A program made the translations under genes and the position numbers. This document shows, piece after piece, positions 7,297 through 14,612 of a DNA stretch of 14,911 nt. The DNA is from Pseudomonadota bacterium. GTDB lineage: Bacteria; Pseudomonadota; Alphaproteobacteria; JAAXGF01. The notes below the pieces were generated by a model. That model saw only the letters and a program-made list of their open reading frames with translations. It did no database searches and was not told where the DNA came from. Where the stretch lies: assembly GCA_022563655.1 (NCBI GenBank), contig JADFMW010000036.1, positions 1 to 14,911 on the forward strand. The letters run 5' to 3'. How positions within the stretch are numbered: the first letter of the stretch is position 1; the number at the start of each line of letters is the position of its first letter.

Positions 7297-7554
7297 CGGG
7301 TCCTTCGAGCATCAAGACCGTTCCCATCATATCGGCTCCGGCGGAGCCGCGCCAGCGCCGCCCGGATACCGACGATGAACCGCCTCGCCGCCACCGAGTC
7401 GCCGAAGCGAGCGCCAGCACGGGCTGTCCGAACACCGCCACCCGAGCCCCCGCGCGCCGTCGATCCTCAAGGCCCGAAGGGCCGCGCTGCGAACCAACCA
7501 GCGAGTCGCATCGCGAGCGCCGCACCGGCGCCATCGGCGGTCGTCCTTTCGTCT

Positions 7555-7580
7555 CAGCTTGATCAGTCAGCTTAATCAGT
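7555..7580. repeat. tandem 13-bp repeat, possible operator
   Basis: CAGCTTGATCAGT (7555-7567) is followed directly by CAGCTTAATCAGT (7568-7580), one mismatch in 13. It lies outside any gene, upstream of the candidate promoter of the barrel gene. A regulator binding site or polymerase slippage could explain it. Confidence 0.5.
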
Positions 7581-7710
7581 GTCCATCTACGGACGTATAA
7601 AGCGCACGGTCGTAACCGGATTAGTCCGGCAGAACCAGGGCCTGCCTGCGCCAATCCGTGACAAAAATGCCACGAGTTTCAAAAAAATACGCACACGTGA
7701 CTTTCAAAGC

Positions 7711-7740
7711 TTGTCTTCAGAGCCTTAATATGATTTTAAT
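7711..7740 (+). promoter_or_regulatory. candidate sigma-70 promoter for the outer-membrane protein gene
   Basis: TTGTCT (7711-7716) and TTTAAT (7735-7740, five of six matches to TATAAT) are separated by 18 bases in a locally AT-rich stretch. It would give a leader of about 155 bases before ATG 7903. Confidence 0.4.
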
Positions 7741-7902
7741 GCGCAGACAAATTGGCCCAGGATGGAATTTCCAGGGCAGATCCAGGGGGGTGTTCCGCAT
7801 CAAGGCCGTCTCAAGGGTTTACAGCCGAGCGTCCCTTTGCGTCTTCGTTGGCGTGTGTGAGTCTGAGATCGTTGCACCTGACCCTTTGCACTGGAGGCGA
7901 GG

Positions 7903-8739
7903 ATGAAAAAAATATGGCTGAACGGCGTCAGCGCGTTTGCGTTGACGGCAGTCGCGGGCCCTGCGCTGGTGGTCTCGGCCCCGGCGCAGGCGGGTAACGC
8001 GTACCTAGCGCTGGGCGGCGGTTTCGCCAACCTGGGCGACCGCGATTTTGATTTCTTCTGCATCGATAAATTGGGCGAGGGCACAGAGTCAAAATGCAGG
8101 GACGAAAACAACGACAAGATCGACCCGCTGGACGAGCCGGCACGCAGATCGGGCGCGGTGAATGACTTTGACATGGGCCCCGTCTTTGAAGGCGCGATCG
8201 GTTACAACCTGGGAACGGTCTTTCACGGAAACCCGCACGGCCCCAGCGTGGGGCTTCGCATCGAATTGCAGGCGACGTATATAGACAACGACACCGAAAG
8301 CATCTTGGCGGATTCGATCACGAAGCTGCCTCCGTTCAGTACCCCCGCATTCGGGCCGCTTAGCGGCCATTTGTCCGAGACCCTATTGATGGCGAACCTA
8401 CTGCTCGACATCGATCAGACCGCGCTCCCCGGCCTTACCCCTTACATAGGTGGCGGAATCGGCGTTGTGTTCAGCGAATTGGACGCGATTCCACTTGATA
8501 AGCCGAAGGATTTCGTGTTCAACGATGCCGAGGACACCGGATTTGTATGGCAAGTCATCGTCGGAGCGAGCGTCGGGCTCACGCCAAACCTGGAGCTGTA
8601 TGCCAATTACCGGTTGATTGGCCTCCCCGATATGGATCTGGACATCACTCACGATAATAAGAAGCTCGGCACCGACATCGAATTCGACGACGAATTGATC
8701 CATGCCGCTACGGTCGGTATCCGGTACAATTTCCGGTAA
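7903..8739 (+). CDS. outer-membrane beta-barrel protein, Omp25/OmpA-like barrel
   Basis: The product has 278 residues. A classical signal peptide (MKKIWLNG, hydrophobic core to about residue 25, cleavage after Ala-Gln-Ala at 28-30) is followed by alternating strands typical of a small barrel: NAYLALGGGFANL, FEGAIGYNLG, PSVGLRIELQATYI, MANLLLDI, LTPYIGGGIGVVFSEL, WQVIVGASVGLTPNLELYANYRLIG and the closing strand IHAATVGIRYNFR. The PYIGGGIG and ending pattern recall Omp25/P44/OmpW-type porin-like proteins. It probably sits in the outer membrane with structural or minor transport roles; no substrate can be assigned. GGAGG lies five bases before ATG 7903. An acidic loop between two cysteines (about residues 53-80) contains DENNDKIDPLDE, which could bind a divalent cation. 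Codon use is less GC-biased than the neighbours. The gene stands alone, with its own promoter candidate upstream and a long hairpin behind it. Confidence 0.8.
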   Translation: MKKIWLNGVSAFALTAVAGPALVVSAPAQAGNAYLALGGGFANLGDRDFDFFCIDKLGEGTESKCRDENNDKIDPLDEPARRSGAVNDFDMGPVFEGAIGYNLGTVFHGNPHGPSVGLRIELQATYIDNDTESILADSITKLPPFSTPAFGPLSGHLSETLLMANLLLDIDQTALPGLTPYIGGGIGVVFSELDAIPLDKPKDFVFNDAEDTGFVWQVIVGASVGLTPNLELYANYRLIGLPDMDLDITHDNKKLGTDIEFDDELIHAATVGIRYNFR

Positions 8740-8772
8740 TCTCCTCGCGCGCTCTGCCTGAGAACGCCTTAA

Positions 8773-8810
8773 CGGCCGTGCACGACCCAGACTTGCGTCG
8801 TGCACGGTCG
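8773..8810 (+). terminator. long perfect hairpin downstream of the barrel gene
   Basis: CCGTGCACGAC (8776-8786) pairs perfectly with GTCGTGCACGG (8797-8807) around a 10-base loop. Three further pairs, one of them G-T, extend the stem to 14 bp (8773-8775 with 8808-8810). It lies 34 bases after the stop codon, as expected of a transcription end or 3' stabiliser, but only a weak T content follows. Confidence 0.55.
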
Positions 8811-8926
8811 CTTGTCGCGCGCGGCGGCGTCTCCAGGCGGTGACGCTTCACCCGCGGCGGACGGCTTGCGGCGACGGCGGCGGTCGCATCGGCGTGGGGC
8901 TCGTCGATCATCGGCAGGGCCCCGAG

Positions 8927-8983
8927 GTCGTGCGCAGAGTCGAGGATCGGGAGGTCTTCGGCAAGATCATCCTCAAGCCTTGA
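8927..8983 (+). pseudogene. possible 3' tail of a lost medium-chain oxidoreductase gene
   Basis: The frame ending at TGA 8981-8983 finishes VVRRVEDREVFGKIILKP. The AHRR.E....FGKIVL.P type ending is common at the C-terminus of zinc-less quinone reductases and related medium-chain dehydrogenases. Upstream, the same frame reads Gly/Arg-rich sequence with no such similarity, so at most about 18 codons survive. It is convergent with the intact qorA next door. The match is short and may be chance. The remainder of 8740-9032 holds only the hairpin at 8773-8810. Confidence 0.3.
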
Positions 8984-9032
8984 GGCCCTGAGGTTCTGAA
9001 GCCCGGCCTCCCCACGGAGACTTGGCCTTCGC

Positions 9033-10013
9033 CTAGGGCAGCAGTACCGTCGAGCCGGTGGTCTTGCGCGCTTCGAGATCGCGGTGGGCGTTGGCGACGT
9101 CTTTGAGCGCATAGGTCTGGCGGATCTCGATTTTGACGACGCCCTTGCTCACCACCTCGAACAGGCCATTCGCCAAGTCTTCCAGTTGCGCGCGCGTGGC
9201 GGTATGGGTGTGGAGAGCCGGCCTGGTCACGAACAGCCCCTTGGCCCTGAGGATGCCCATGTCGAGGGGCGGGACATTGCCCGAAGACTGACCGTAGCCG
9301 GCAATCAAGCCATGCGGCTGGAGGCAGGCAAGGCTGCCCTCGAAGGTATCCTTGCCGACCGAATCGTAGACCGCCTTAACGCCGTCGCCGCCGGTCAGCT
9401 CCTTGACCCGCTCGACGAAGCTCTCGCGGGTGTAGACGATCGGGTGATCGCAACCATGCGCCTTGGCGAGCCCGGCCTTCTCGGCGCTGCCGACGGTGCC
9501 GATGACGGTCGCGCCGAGATGCTTCGCCCACTGGCAGAGGATGAGGCCGACGCCGCCGGCGGCGGCGTGGACCAGGATGACGTCGCCGGCTTTGACCGGG
9601 TAGGTGCGGCGCACCAGGTACTCCGCGGTCATGCCCTTGAGCATCATCGCCGCCGCCTGCTTCTCCGAGATGCCGTCGGGCAACCGGATCAGGCGCTCGG
9701 CCGGGAACAGCCGCGTCTCGGCATAGGCCCCCAAATAGGACCCCTTGATCCCGGTATAGGCCACGCGGTCGCCGGGCTTGACGATGGTGACGTCTTCGCC
9801 CACGGCCGCGACCACGCCGGCTGCCTCGGCCCCGAGGATCGCGGGCAGGGTGATCGGGTACATGCCGCTGCGGTAACACGTATCGATGTAGTTGAGCCCC
9901 ACCGCCGAGTGGCGAATGAGCGCCTCGCCCGGGCCCGGCCGGCCGACCTCGACCTCGTCCCAGGTCAGAACCTCGGGTCCGCCGGGCCGATGTATGCGCA
10001 TGGCCATGGTCAT
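9033..10013 (-). CDS. qorA: NADPH:quinone oxidoreductase, QorA type
   Basis: Cytosolic medium-chain reductase of 326 residues (E. coli QorA has 327) that reduces quinones with NADPH. The N-terminal GroES-like domain opens AMRIHRPGGPEVLTWDEVEV and holds GLNYIDTCYRSGMYP, ILGAEAAGVVAAVG and KPGDRVAY. The Rossmann domain has the NADPH motif HAAAGGVGLILCQWAKHLGA (from His149), then YDSVGKDTFEGSLACL and GQSSGNVPPLDMG. The QorA-like C-terminus is KTTGSTVLLP. There are no catalytic zinc ligands, as expected for this zinc-independent branch. ATG 10013 is chosen because AAGGAGA lies eight bases upstream (10022-10028) and it gives the family length; a frame extended to 10064 would add 17 unconserved residues. 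Neighbours are unrelated, so it appears to be monocistronic. Confidence 0.92.
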   Translation of the reverse strand: MTMAMRIHRPGGPEVLTWDEVEVGRPGPGEALIRHSAVGLNYIDTCYRSGMYPITLPAILGAEAAGVVAAVGEDVTIVKPGDRVAYTGIKGSYLGAYAETRLFPAERLIRLPDGISEKQAAAMMLKGMTAEYLVRRTYPVKAGDVILVHAAAGGVGLILCQWAKHLGATVIGTVGSAEKAGLAKAHGCDHPIVYTRESFVERVKELTGGDGVKAVYDSVGKDTFEGSLACLQPHGLIAGYGQSSGNVPPLDMGILRAKGLFVTRPALHTHTATRAQLEDLANGLFEVVSKGVVKIEIRQTYALKDVANAHRDLEARKTTGSTVLLP

Positions 10014-10021
10014 CGTCGTCG

Positions 10022-10028
10022 TCTCCTT
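10022..10028 (-). promoter_or_regulatory. strong ribosome binding site of qorA
   Basis: The minus strand reads AAGGAGA eight bases before ATG 10013, which fixes the start and excludes the longer frame. Confidence 0.7.
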
Positions 10029-10313
10029 CGTGCGGTACGGCCGGATGCAACGGGAGCAAGCCATCCCCGAGCAGTAGCGCCCCGAGTGAAGTCATGCCAC
10101 TTCCGTGCCGGTTGATGCGATCGTCTCCCCTCCAGACACACTCTCCGGTTCGATCCGCGAGCTCTCTCCGTCACGCCTCGGGGGGTGTTGGCGCCGATCC
10201 TGTCCAGTCTAGCCCAATTTTTTCGCGCGCGGCGTCCCCGGGCGCCGTCACCTTCGACTCGTGTCATACCGCGCATTGAGGTACCCTGGCCCTACGACGG
10301 GGAGGCGCGGACC

Positions 10314-11246
10314 ATGAAGCGTATCGCACTCGCAGTAGTGTTGGTCGTGTCGCTGGCGACGCCGGCTTGGGCCGGCTACGAAGAGGGTGTGGCCGCCTAC
10401 GGCCGTGGCGACTTCCCGGCTGCCTTGCGGGAGTTCGAGGATCTCGCCCTGCAGGGTGACGCCGCCGCCCAATTCTACCTCGGCATCATGTACGACAGAG
10501 GCGGGGGCGTGGCGCAGGACGACGGCGAGGCGGTAAAGTGGCACCGCCTGGCGGCGGCGCAGGGCAGTGCCAAGGCCTTGAACAACATCGGCCTGTTATA
10601 CCAGAATGGTTTTGACGTCCCGCGTGACCTGGCGAAGGCGTACGCGTGGTACAGCCTCGCGGCGGATAGCTTCGGCCCCGGCCGCCAAAGAGAACAGGCC
10701 GCCCGCAAGCGCGACGGCGTTGCGAAGGAGATCTCCCCGCAACAGCTCGGGCGCGCCCGCCGGTTGGCGCGAGCGTGGAGCCCCGGAACCGCTGCGATTG
10801 CGGCGGCGTCCACACCGACACGCGCCTTCGTCGCCTTGGTACAGGATAAGCTTCAGCGGTCGGGCCACGATCCGGGTCCGGTCGACGGATTGATGGGCTT
10901 CGCGACACGCGCCGCCATCCGCGCCTTCCAAGCGGCCCGGCAGATTCCGATCACAGGCGAAATCTCGGAGGAACTGCTGCGCGAACTCGATACCGCCTCT
11001 CTCGAGAGGACGGCTCGGCCTCCGACCCCCGAACCGTCCGTTCCGGCCGCACCGACAGGCGCCCTCGTCGTCCGCGTACAGGAGAAGCTTGCACGGTCGG
11101 GCCACGATCCGGGACCGGCCGACGGGATTGTGGGCCCCAAGACACGCGCCGCCATCCGTGCCTTCCAGGCCGCGAAGAATATTCCGGTGACCGGGGAAGT
11201 CTCGGCGGAATTGTTGCGTGAACTCGAGATAACGCCGGCCGACTGA
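10314..11246 (+). CDS. periplasmic Sel1-repeat protein with two peptidoglycan-binding domains
   Basis: The product has 310 residues. The signal peptide MKRIALAVVLVVSLATPAWA is cleaved after residue 20. About residues 22-130 hold two to three Sel1-like repeats (AQFYLGIMYDRGGGVAQD..EAVKWHRLAAAQG, then LNNIGLLYQNGFDVPRDLAKAYAWYSLAA), which usually mediate protein contacts. Two peptidoglycan-binding type 1 domains follow (about 171-226 and 250-306), each with RSGHDPGP.DG, TRAAIRAFQAA and the TGE.S.ELLREL ending. A Pro/Ala-rich linker joins them. The two binding domains are close copies at DNA level: 20 identical bases at 10857-10876 and 11094-11113. The protein probably sits on the murein sacculus and recruits a partner; it has no catalytic domain. 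A GGGGAGG ribosome site lies about eight bases before ATG 10314. The gene is followed at once by the hutI relic. Confidence 0.85.
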   Translation: MKRIALAVVLVVSLATPAWAGYEEGVAAYGRGDFPAALREFEDLALQGDAAAQFYLGIMYDRGGGVAQDDGEAVKWHRLAAAQGSAKALNNIGLLYQNGFDVPRDLAKAYAWYSLAADSFGPGRQREQAARKRDGVAKEISPQQLGRARRLARAWSPGTAAIAAASTPTRAFVALVQDKLQRSGHDPGPVDGLMGFATRAAIRAFQAARQIPITGEISEELLRELDTASLERTARPPTPEPSVPAAPTGALVVRVQEKLARSGHDPGPADGIVGPKTRAAIRAFQAAKNIPVTGEVSAELLRELEITPAD

Positions 11247-11249
11247 AAT

Positions 11250-11395
11250 TGTCTCGGCGCGCTCTCGCCGACCACATCGAACCCGCGCACGCCGAGGATA
11301 TCTCCGCGATGGCCGAGGCGGGCACCGTCGCGGTGCTGCTGCCCGGCGCCTATTACGTTCTGCGGGAAACCAGGCTGCCGCCAGTCGGGATATAG
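11250..11395 (+). pseudogene. hutI: hutI (imidazolonepropionase) fragment with a frameshift
   Basis: The frame ending at TAG 11393-11395 reads ADHIEPAHAEDISAMAEA and then GTVAVLLPGAYYVLRETRLPP. This is a diagnostic block of imidazolonepropionase, the amidohydrolase of histidine degradation: SADHLE, then AGTVAVLLPGAFY.LRETQ.PP. Just upstream the expected LGALS appears in another frame (11255-11269), so one base seems lost near 11267-11270. HutI is about 400 residues long; only about 48 codons remain, starting four bases after the preceding stop. No downstream HutI sequence is seen and no other hut gene is in the window. It is a decayed remnant. Confidence 0.75.
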
Positions 11396-11680
11396 AGGGC
11401 GGCCAAGGCCACCACATCTGTTGCCAATCGACAGAAACGCAGTTGAACGCAGTTGCCGGCTTCTCGAACAGGCATGTTTGGCTACAATGCCCACCGAATT
11501 GGATCTATCAGGGGAATGTCGGCTAAAACCAATGAACCGCGAGACCGGTTGCCAGCAAGCGGACCTGCGACAGCGCGGGTCGCGGGCCGCTTTTGACCGC
11601 GGCCTGACCTTTGCCCGCTGCACGGTCCGGGGTTGGACCGGGGCGTGGCGTCCGGGTGCGAACAGGGCGACGAGGGATCG
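11396..11680 (+). other. gene-free leader of the glycosyltransferase gene
   Basis: This contains a perfect tandem 10-mer AACGCAGTTG (11436-11445 and 11446-11455) and an isolated TACAAT (11483-11488) that could be a -10 element, though no convincing -35 lies 16-18 bases before it. I recognise no protein in any frame. Confidence 0.4.
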
Positions 11681-12385
11681 ATGAACGCCGAGCCGTTTCC
11701 GGTTTTTGTCGGCTGGGACAGCCGCGAGGACGTTGCATACCAGGTGTGCCGTCATTCATTGCTCGAACGCGCCACGGTACCGGTTACCGTGACGCCCTTG
11801 AGGCAGCACGAGCTCAGCGCCCGCGGCCTGTACCACCGGCCGCCGGACCCGCTGGCCTCGACCGAGTTCACCTATACCCGGTTCCTGGTGCCCTATCTCG
11901 CCGGCTATCAAGGCTGGGCGCTGTTCTGCGACGGCGACTTCTTGTGGCTTGCCGATATCAAGCACCTGATCGCGCTGGCCGACGACCGGTTCGCGGTGAT
12001 GTGCGTCCATCACGACCACCGCCCGCCGGAGACGACGAAGATGGACGGCAAAGCGCAGACGGTATTCCCGCGCAAGAACTGGTCGAGCATGGTGCTGTAC
12101 AATTGCGGCCATGCCGCCACCCGCGCGCTGACGCCGGCGCTGGTCAACCGCGAGAGCGGCGCGTTCTTGCATCGCTTCCGATGGCTCGACGACGGGCTGA
12201 TCGGCGCCGTACCCGAGACCTGGAACTGGCTCGAGGGGTGGTGTGAGAAACCGGCGCGCGGCCATCCCGCAGCCATCCACTTCACCCGCGGCGGGCCGTG
12301 GTTCGATGAGTGGCAGCACGTCGATTACGCCGAGCTGTGGCTCGCCGAGGCCCAGAGTGCGACTGCGGCGCGGCGCGGCGGCTAG
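11681..12385 (+). CDS. small glycosyltransferase, GT-A fold (GT8-like)
   Basis: The protein has 234 residues and no signal peptide. It starts PVFVGWDSREDVAYQVCRHSL, which resembles the first strand and nucleotide site of GT-A enzymes that act on extracellular proteins or glycans. The TRFLVPYLAGYQGWALFCDGDFLWL segment carries the metal-binding DxD as Asp84-Gly-Asp86. C-terminal features are SMVLYNCGH, WLDDGLIGAVPETWNWLEG and the donor-site-like IHFTRGGPWFDEW. It is shorter than typical GT8 proteins (about 280-300) but both ends look natural. ATG 11681 has GAGGGA four bases upstream. The next gene on the same strand, 267 bases on, encodes a radical SAM protein. The acceptor is unknown; a surface polysaccharide or a modified peptide would fit. 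Confidence 0.75.
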   Translation: MNAEPFPVFVGWDSREDVAYQVCRHSLLERATVPVTVTPLRQHELSARGLYHRPPDPLASTEFTYTRFLVPYLAGYQGWALFCDGDFLWLADIKHLIALADDRFAVMCVHHDHRPPETTKMDGKAQTVFPRKNWSSMVLYNCGHAATRALTPALVNRESGAFLHRFRWLDDGLIGAVPETWNWLEGWCEKPARGHPAAIHFTRGGPWFDEWQHVDYAELWLAEAQSATAARRGG

Positions 12386-12510
12386 GCCGCACGGGCGGTC
12401 CCGACGCTTCGCGGTGACGCGGCGGCGATCCCACACTCGGCTGCCGCACGTCGTGACCGAGAAGAGCCCCGACGAAGAAACGCATTGGCAGGGTTGCCGT
12501 GCGGCTCGCA

Positions 12511-12534
12511 GGCGCTCGCGGCGGCGCGAGCGCC
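12511..12534 (+). terminator. strong GC hairpin between the glycosyltransferase and radical SAM genes
   Basis: GGCGCTCGCG (12511-12520) pairs perfectly with CGCGAGCGCC (12525-12534) around a GCGG tetraloop. It is followed by a modestly T-containing stretch (gattgggtctt). It may end glycosyltransferase transcription or dampen read-through. The rest of 12386-12652 holds no recognised gene. Confidence 0.5.
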
Positions 12535-12652
12535 GATTGGGTCTTGGGCCGCCCGGGGTCGCGATCCGGCTGGCCAGCATGCCGGGGATCAAATAAAGTG
12601 GCTGGTCTCTCCAGACTTTGCACCCCGGGGAGCAGCAACGAGGTTCGCGGCC

Positions 12653-13609
12653 GTGACAGCCAACACGATTACCGATCGGATCGACGCCATCACCGAGATC
12701 GCGTCCGAGCGCAGGAGCGCGGCGCCGCCTTGCCCGCGCTCGGTCAAGATCGAATTAACGGCGCGCTGCAACTTCGCGTGCGTGTTCTGCGCGCGATCGA
12801 TGAAGCTCAGGGATCAGGCCGACATGGACCGCTCACTGTTCGAGCGGCTGTTGCTCGAAATGCGCGCCGACGGCGTCGAGGAGATCGGCCTGTTCTATCT
12901 CGGCGAATCATTCCTGTTGCCGTGGCTCGCGGAAGCGGTCAGGTTCGCCAAGCACACGGCCGGATACCCGTACATCTTCCTGACCACGAACGGCTCGGTC
13001 GCCGGCCCCGAAAATGTCAAGGCCTGCATGGACGCGGGCCTAGACAGCCTCAAGTTCTCGCTGAACTACGCCGACGAGACGCAGTTTGCCGAGATCGCTC
13101 GCGTCAAGCCGCGTCTGTTTCGAGCGATGTTGCGGAACATCAAGGCGGCCCACGAGGTTCGCGAGCGCGGTGGCTACGGCTGCGGGCTCTATGCCTCCTA
13201 CATCGCCTATGACGGCGAGCAGGGCCAGCGCATGAAGGCGACGATCGACGAGATTCGACCCTATGTCGATGAGCTGTACGCGCTGCCGCTCTACACCCAG
13301 GCCGATCTCGTCGCCGAGGGCGAGCGCGAACGCGGTTGGGAGCTGACCCCGGGAAACCGCGGCCGGATCGGCGCGCTGCGCGATCCGTTGCCGTGCTGGG
13401 CGGTGTTCACCGAGGGTCACATCACGTGGGACGGCAAACTGAGCGCGTGCTGCTTCGACCACGCGACAAAGTTCTGCATGGCCGATCTCACCCAGACATC
13501 GTTCATGGAGGGCTGGCACGGCGCCGCCTTCCAGGAACTCAGGAAGGCGCACCTGCGCGGCGACGTTGGGGCAACGCCGTGCGAGGGATGCATCGCGTGC
13601 GCGCCCTAA
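12653..13609 (+). CDS. radical SAM protein with C-terminal SPASM-like cluster site
   Basis: The protein has 318 residues. The [4Fe-4S]-SAM motif is CNFACVFC, with Cys39, Cys43 and Cys46. It is followed by the usual barrel elements: GVEEIGLFYLGESFLLPWL (GGE-like strand), YIFLTTNGSV, and DAGLDSLKFSLN. The C-terminal part has a Cys in LPCWAVFTEGHITWDGK, then SACCFD, KFCMADL and the final CEGCIAC (residues 310-316), which together could hold an auxiliary Fe-S cluster as in SPASM proteins. Such enzymes modify peptides, sugars or cofactors. GTG 12653 is chosen from a GAGG about ten bases upstream; the open frame extends to 12485, but the extra residues look unconserved. It lies downstream of the glycosyltransferase gene and is convergent with the oxygenase gene, 33 bases away. 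No precursor peptide gene is evident. Confidence 0.82.
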   Translation: MTANTITDRIDAITEIASERRSAAPPCPRSVKIELTARCNFACVFCARSMKLRDQADMDRSLFERLLLEMRADGVEEIGLFYLGESFLLPWLAEAVRFAKHTAGYPYIFLTTNGSVAGPENVKACMDAGLDSLKFSLNYADETQFAEIARVKPRLFRAMLRNIKAAHEVRERGGYGCGLYASYIAYDGEQGQRMKATIDEIRPYVDELYALPLYTQADLVAEGERERGWELTPGNRGRIGALRDPLPCWAVFTEGHITWDGKLSACCFDHATKFCMADLTQTSFMEGWHGAAFQELRKAHLRGDVGATPCEGCIACAP

Positions 13610-13642
13610 GAACAGTGACGATGGCGGCGAGCGCCGCCGGGG

Positions 13643-14299
13643 TCAGCCGACGGCCTGATCGGGGTAGGCGAGCTGGTGACGGTCCCGCCATTCGCCCTTG
13701 ACGTAATTGACGATGAGCGACCTCCGCACGCCGTTGATCGGCCGTTTGCGGAACCCGTGCCAGGTGTCCGCGCCGGGAATAAAGATGAGGCCCCAGTTGA
13801 AATGGTAGGGCGCGGTGGCGACGCGGTTCATGTTTTCGTCGAGGATGTCGGTGCCCCAATCCTCCGATCCGGGGTCGGTTGACAGGTAGACCTGCAGGGT
13901 CAGCAGCTTGGCGCCGATGTCGGTATGGGGCTCGAGCCAGAAACCGGCCGGGTCCTGGCAATACTCGATGCGCAGGAACCCTCCCTTCAACGCCGCGCCG
14001 CAAGTGCCCTCGAGTTCCCTGATCGTTGCCTTGTCTTGCAGCGCCGCCGCCAACTCGCGGCAGACGTCGAAGCGGGCGCGGTTCTCCGCCGCAAAGAAAA
14101 TTCTCGTGTCGCTGTGTGTTTCCCGTTTTCCCGCGGTGTCCTCGATGCGCGGCGGATCGCAGGGAAGCGCCTCGATCGCATCGCAGACGTCACGCGGGAA
14201 CATGTCTCTGAGAAGCCAGTGCCGATACGGCTCGGTCGCGGCCCGACTGTGATCCAGACAGGCAACGAACTGGTCGCTTATCGCCGCGGCATGGATCAC
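13643..14299 (-). CDS. 2-oxoglutarate/Fe(II)-dependent oxygenase, prolyl-hydroxylase-like
   Basis: The product has 218 residues. The facial triad is visible: HTD (His125, Asp127) in GFWLEPHTDIGAKLLTLQVYL and a distal His181 in TWHGF. Arg192/Arg193 follow in VRRSLIVNYV, at the place that binds the 2OG carboxylate. The spacing and the QVYLS and FIPGADTWHGF strands match the double-stranded beta-helix of the 2OG-Fe(II) oxygenase superfamily. The N-terminal part contains YRHWLLRDMFPRDVCDAIEAL, common in bacterial members that hydroxylate small molecules, peptides or sugar derivatives. GTG 14299-14297 has a perfect GGGAGG five bases upstream; this decides the start, since an open frame runs to 14398 with low-complexity residues. 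It converges with the radical SAM gene. The hydroxylation target is unknown. Confidence 0.83.
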   Translation of the reverse strand: MIHAAAISDQFVACLDHSRAATEPYRHWLLRDMFPRDVCDAIEALPCDPPRIEDTAGKRETHSDTRIFFAAENRARFDVCRELAAALQDKATIRELEGTCGAALKGGFLRIEYCQDPAGFWLEPHTDIGAKLLTLQVYLSTDPGSEDWGTDILDENMNRVATAPYHFNWGLIFIPGADTWHGFRKRPINGVRRSLIVNYVKGEWRDRHQLAYPDQAVG

Positions 14300-14612
14300 T
14301 GGCGCCTCCCATCTCGAAGCCGGGTTCCGCGGTATTTTAGGCCCTCTCCATGACGAAGTCCCGGAATTTTCCACGCGCCGCCGGGACGCCCCGATCACGC
14401 CCCGATCTTGCCCGGCTTATCGGCGTCGTCCGACCTCCTCGCGCTCGCGCCCATCGCGCGCGACCATGACTTGCGGCGGCACAAGGCGGCACACGTATAG
14501 GAGGCACGCGTGGTGGGGGCATACGAGGCCGTGCGGGCCGCGAACGTGTCCGGCGCCATCACCCGCTTTCCCGCGCAGCGCTTTGATTTCGGGCATTTTG
14601 TCGGGCCTAACT

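Larger units (their letters stand above)
7297..7902. other. 606-bp gene-free stretch between the TPR gene and the outer-membrane protein gene
   Basis: The half next to the TPR gene (7297-7560) is GC-rich. It holds a perfect hairpin CGGCTCC-GGC-GGAGCCG (7333-7349) in what would be the TPR gene leader. The half next to the barrel gene (7580-7902) is less GC-rich and holds a tandem 13-mer (7555-7580), a short inverted repeat CCGGA-TTAG-TCCGG (7616-7629), a candidate promoter (7711-7740) and a long leader. Frames that are open here read as low-complexity Arg/Ala/Pro sequence with no recognisable protein. Confidence 0.5.

Noticed and set aside
6115..7575. 486-codon open frame on the plus strand opposite the TPR-sulfotransferase gene
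   Set aside because: It mirrors the TPR repeats in antisense as a repetitive Val/Gly/Leu/Arg pattern. It has no recognisable domain, and the minus-strand frame has clear TPR and sulfotransferase motifs.
9084..10115. 343-codon plus-strand open frame opposite qorA
   Set aside because: It is antisense to a full-length QorA with all family motifs and has no domain of its own.
12386..12652. A small precursor peptide gene for the radical SAM enzyme
   Set aside because: Short frames exist, but none has a ribosome binding site with a leader-like and core-like sequence; the stretch is Arg-rich GC shadow plus a hairpin.
14395..14600. Small Cys-containing minus-strand protein ending at 14395
   Set aside because: There is no clear ribosome binding site or recognisable zinc-ribbon spacing; the reading competes with other open frames in GC-rich DNA.
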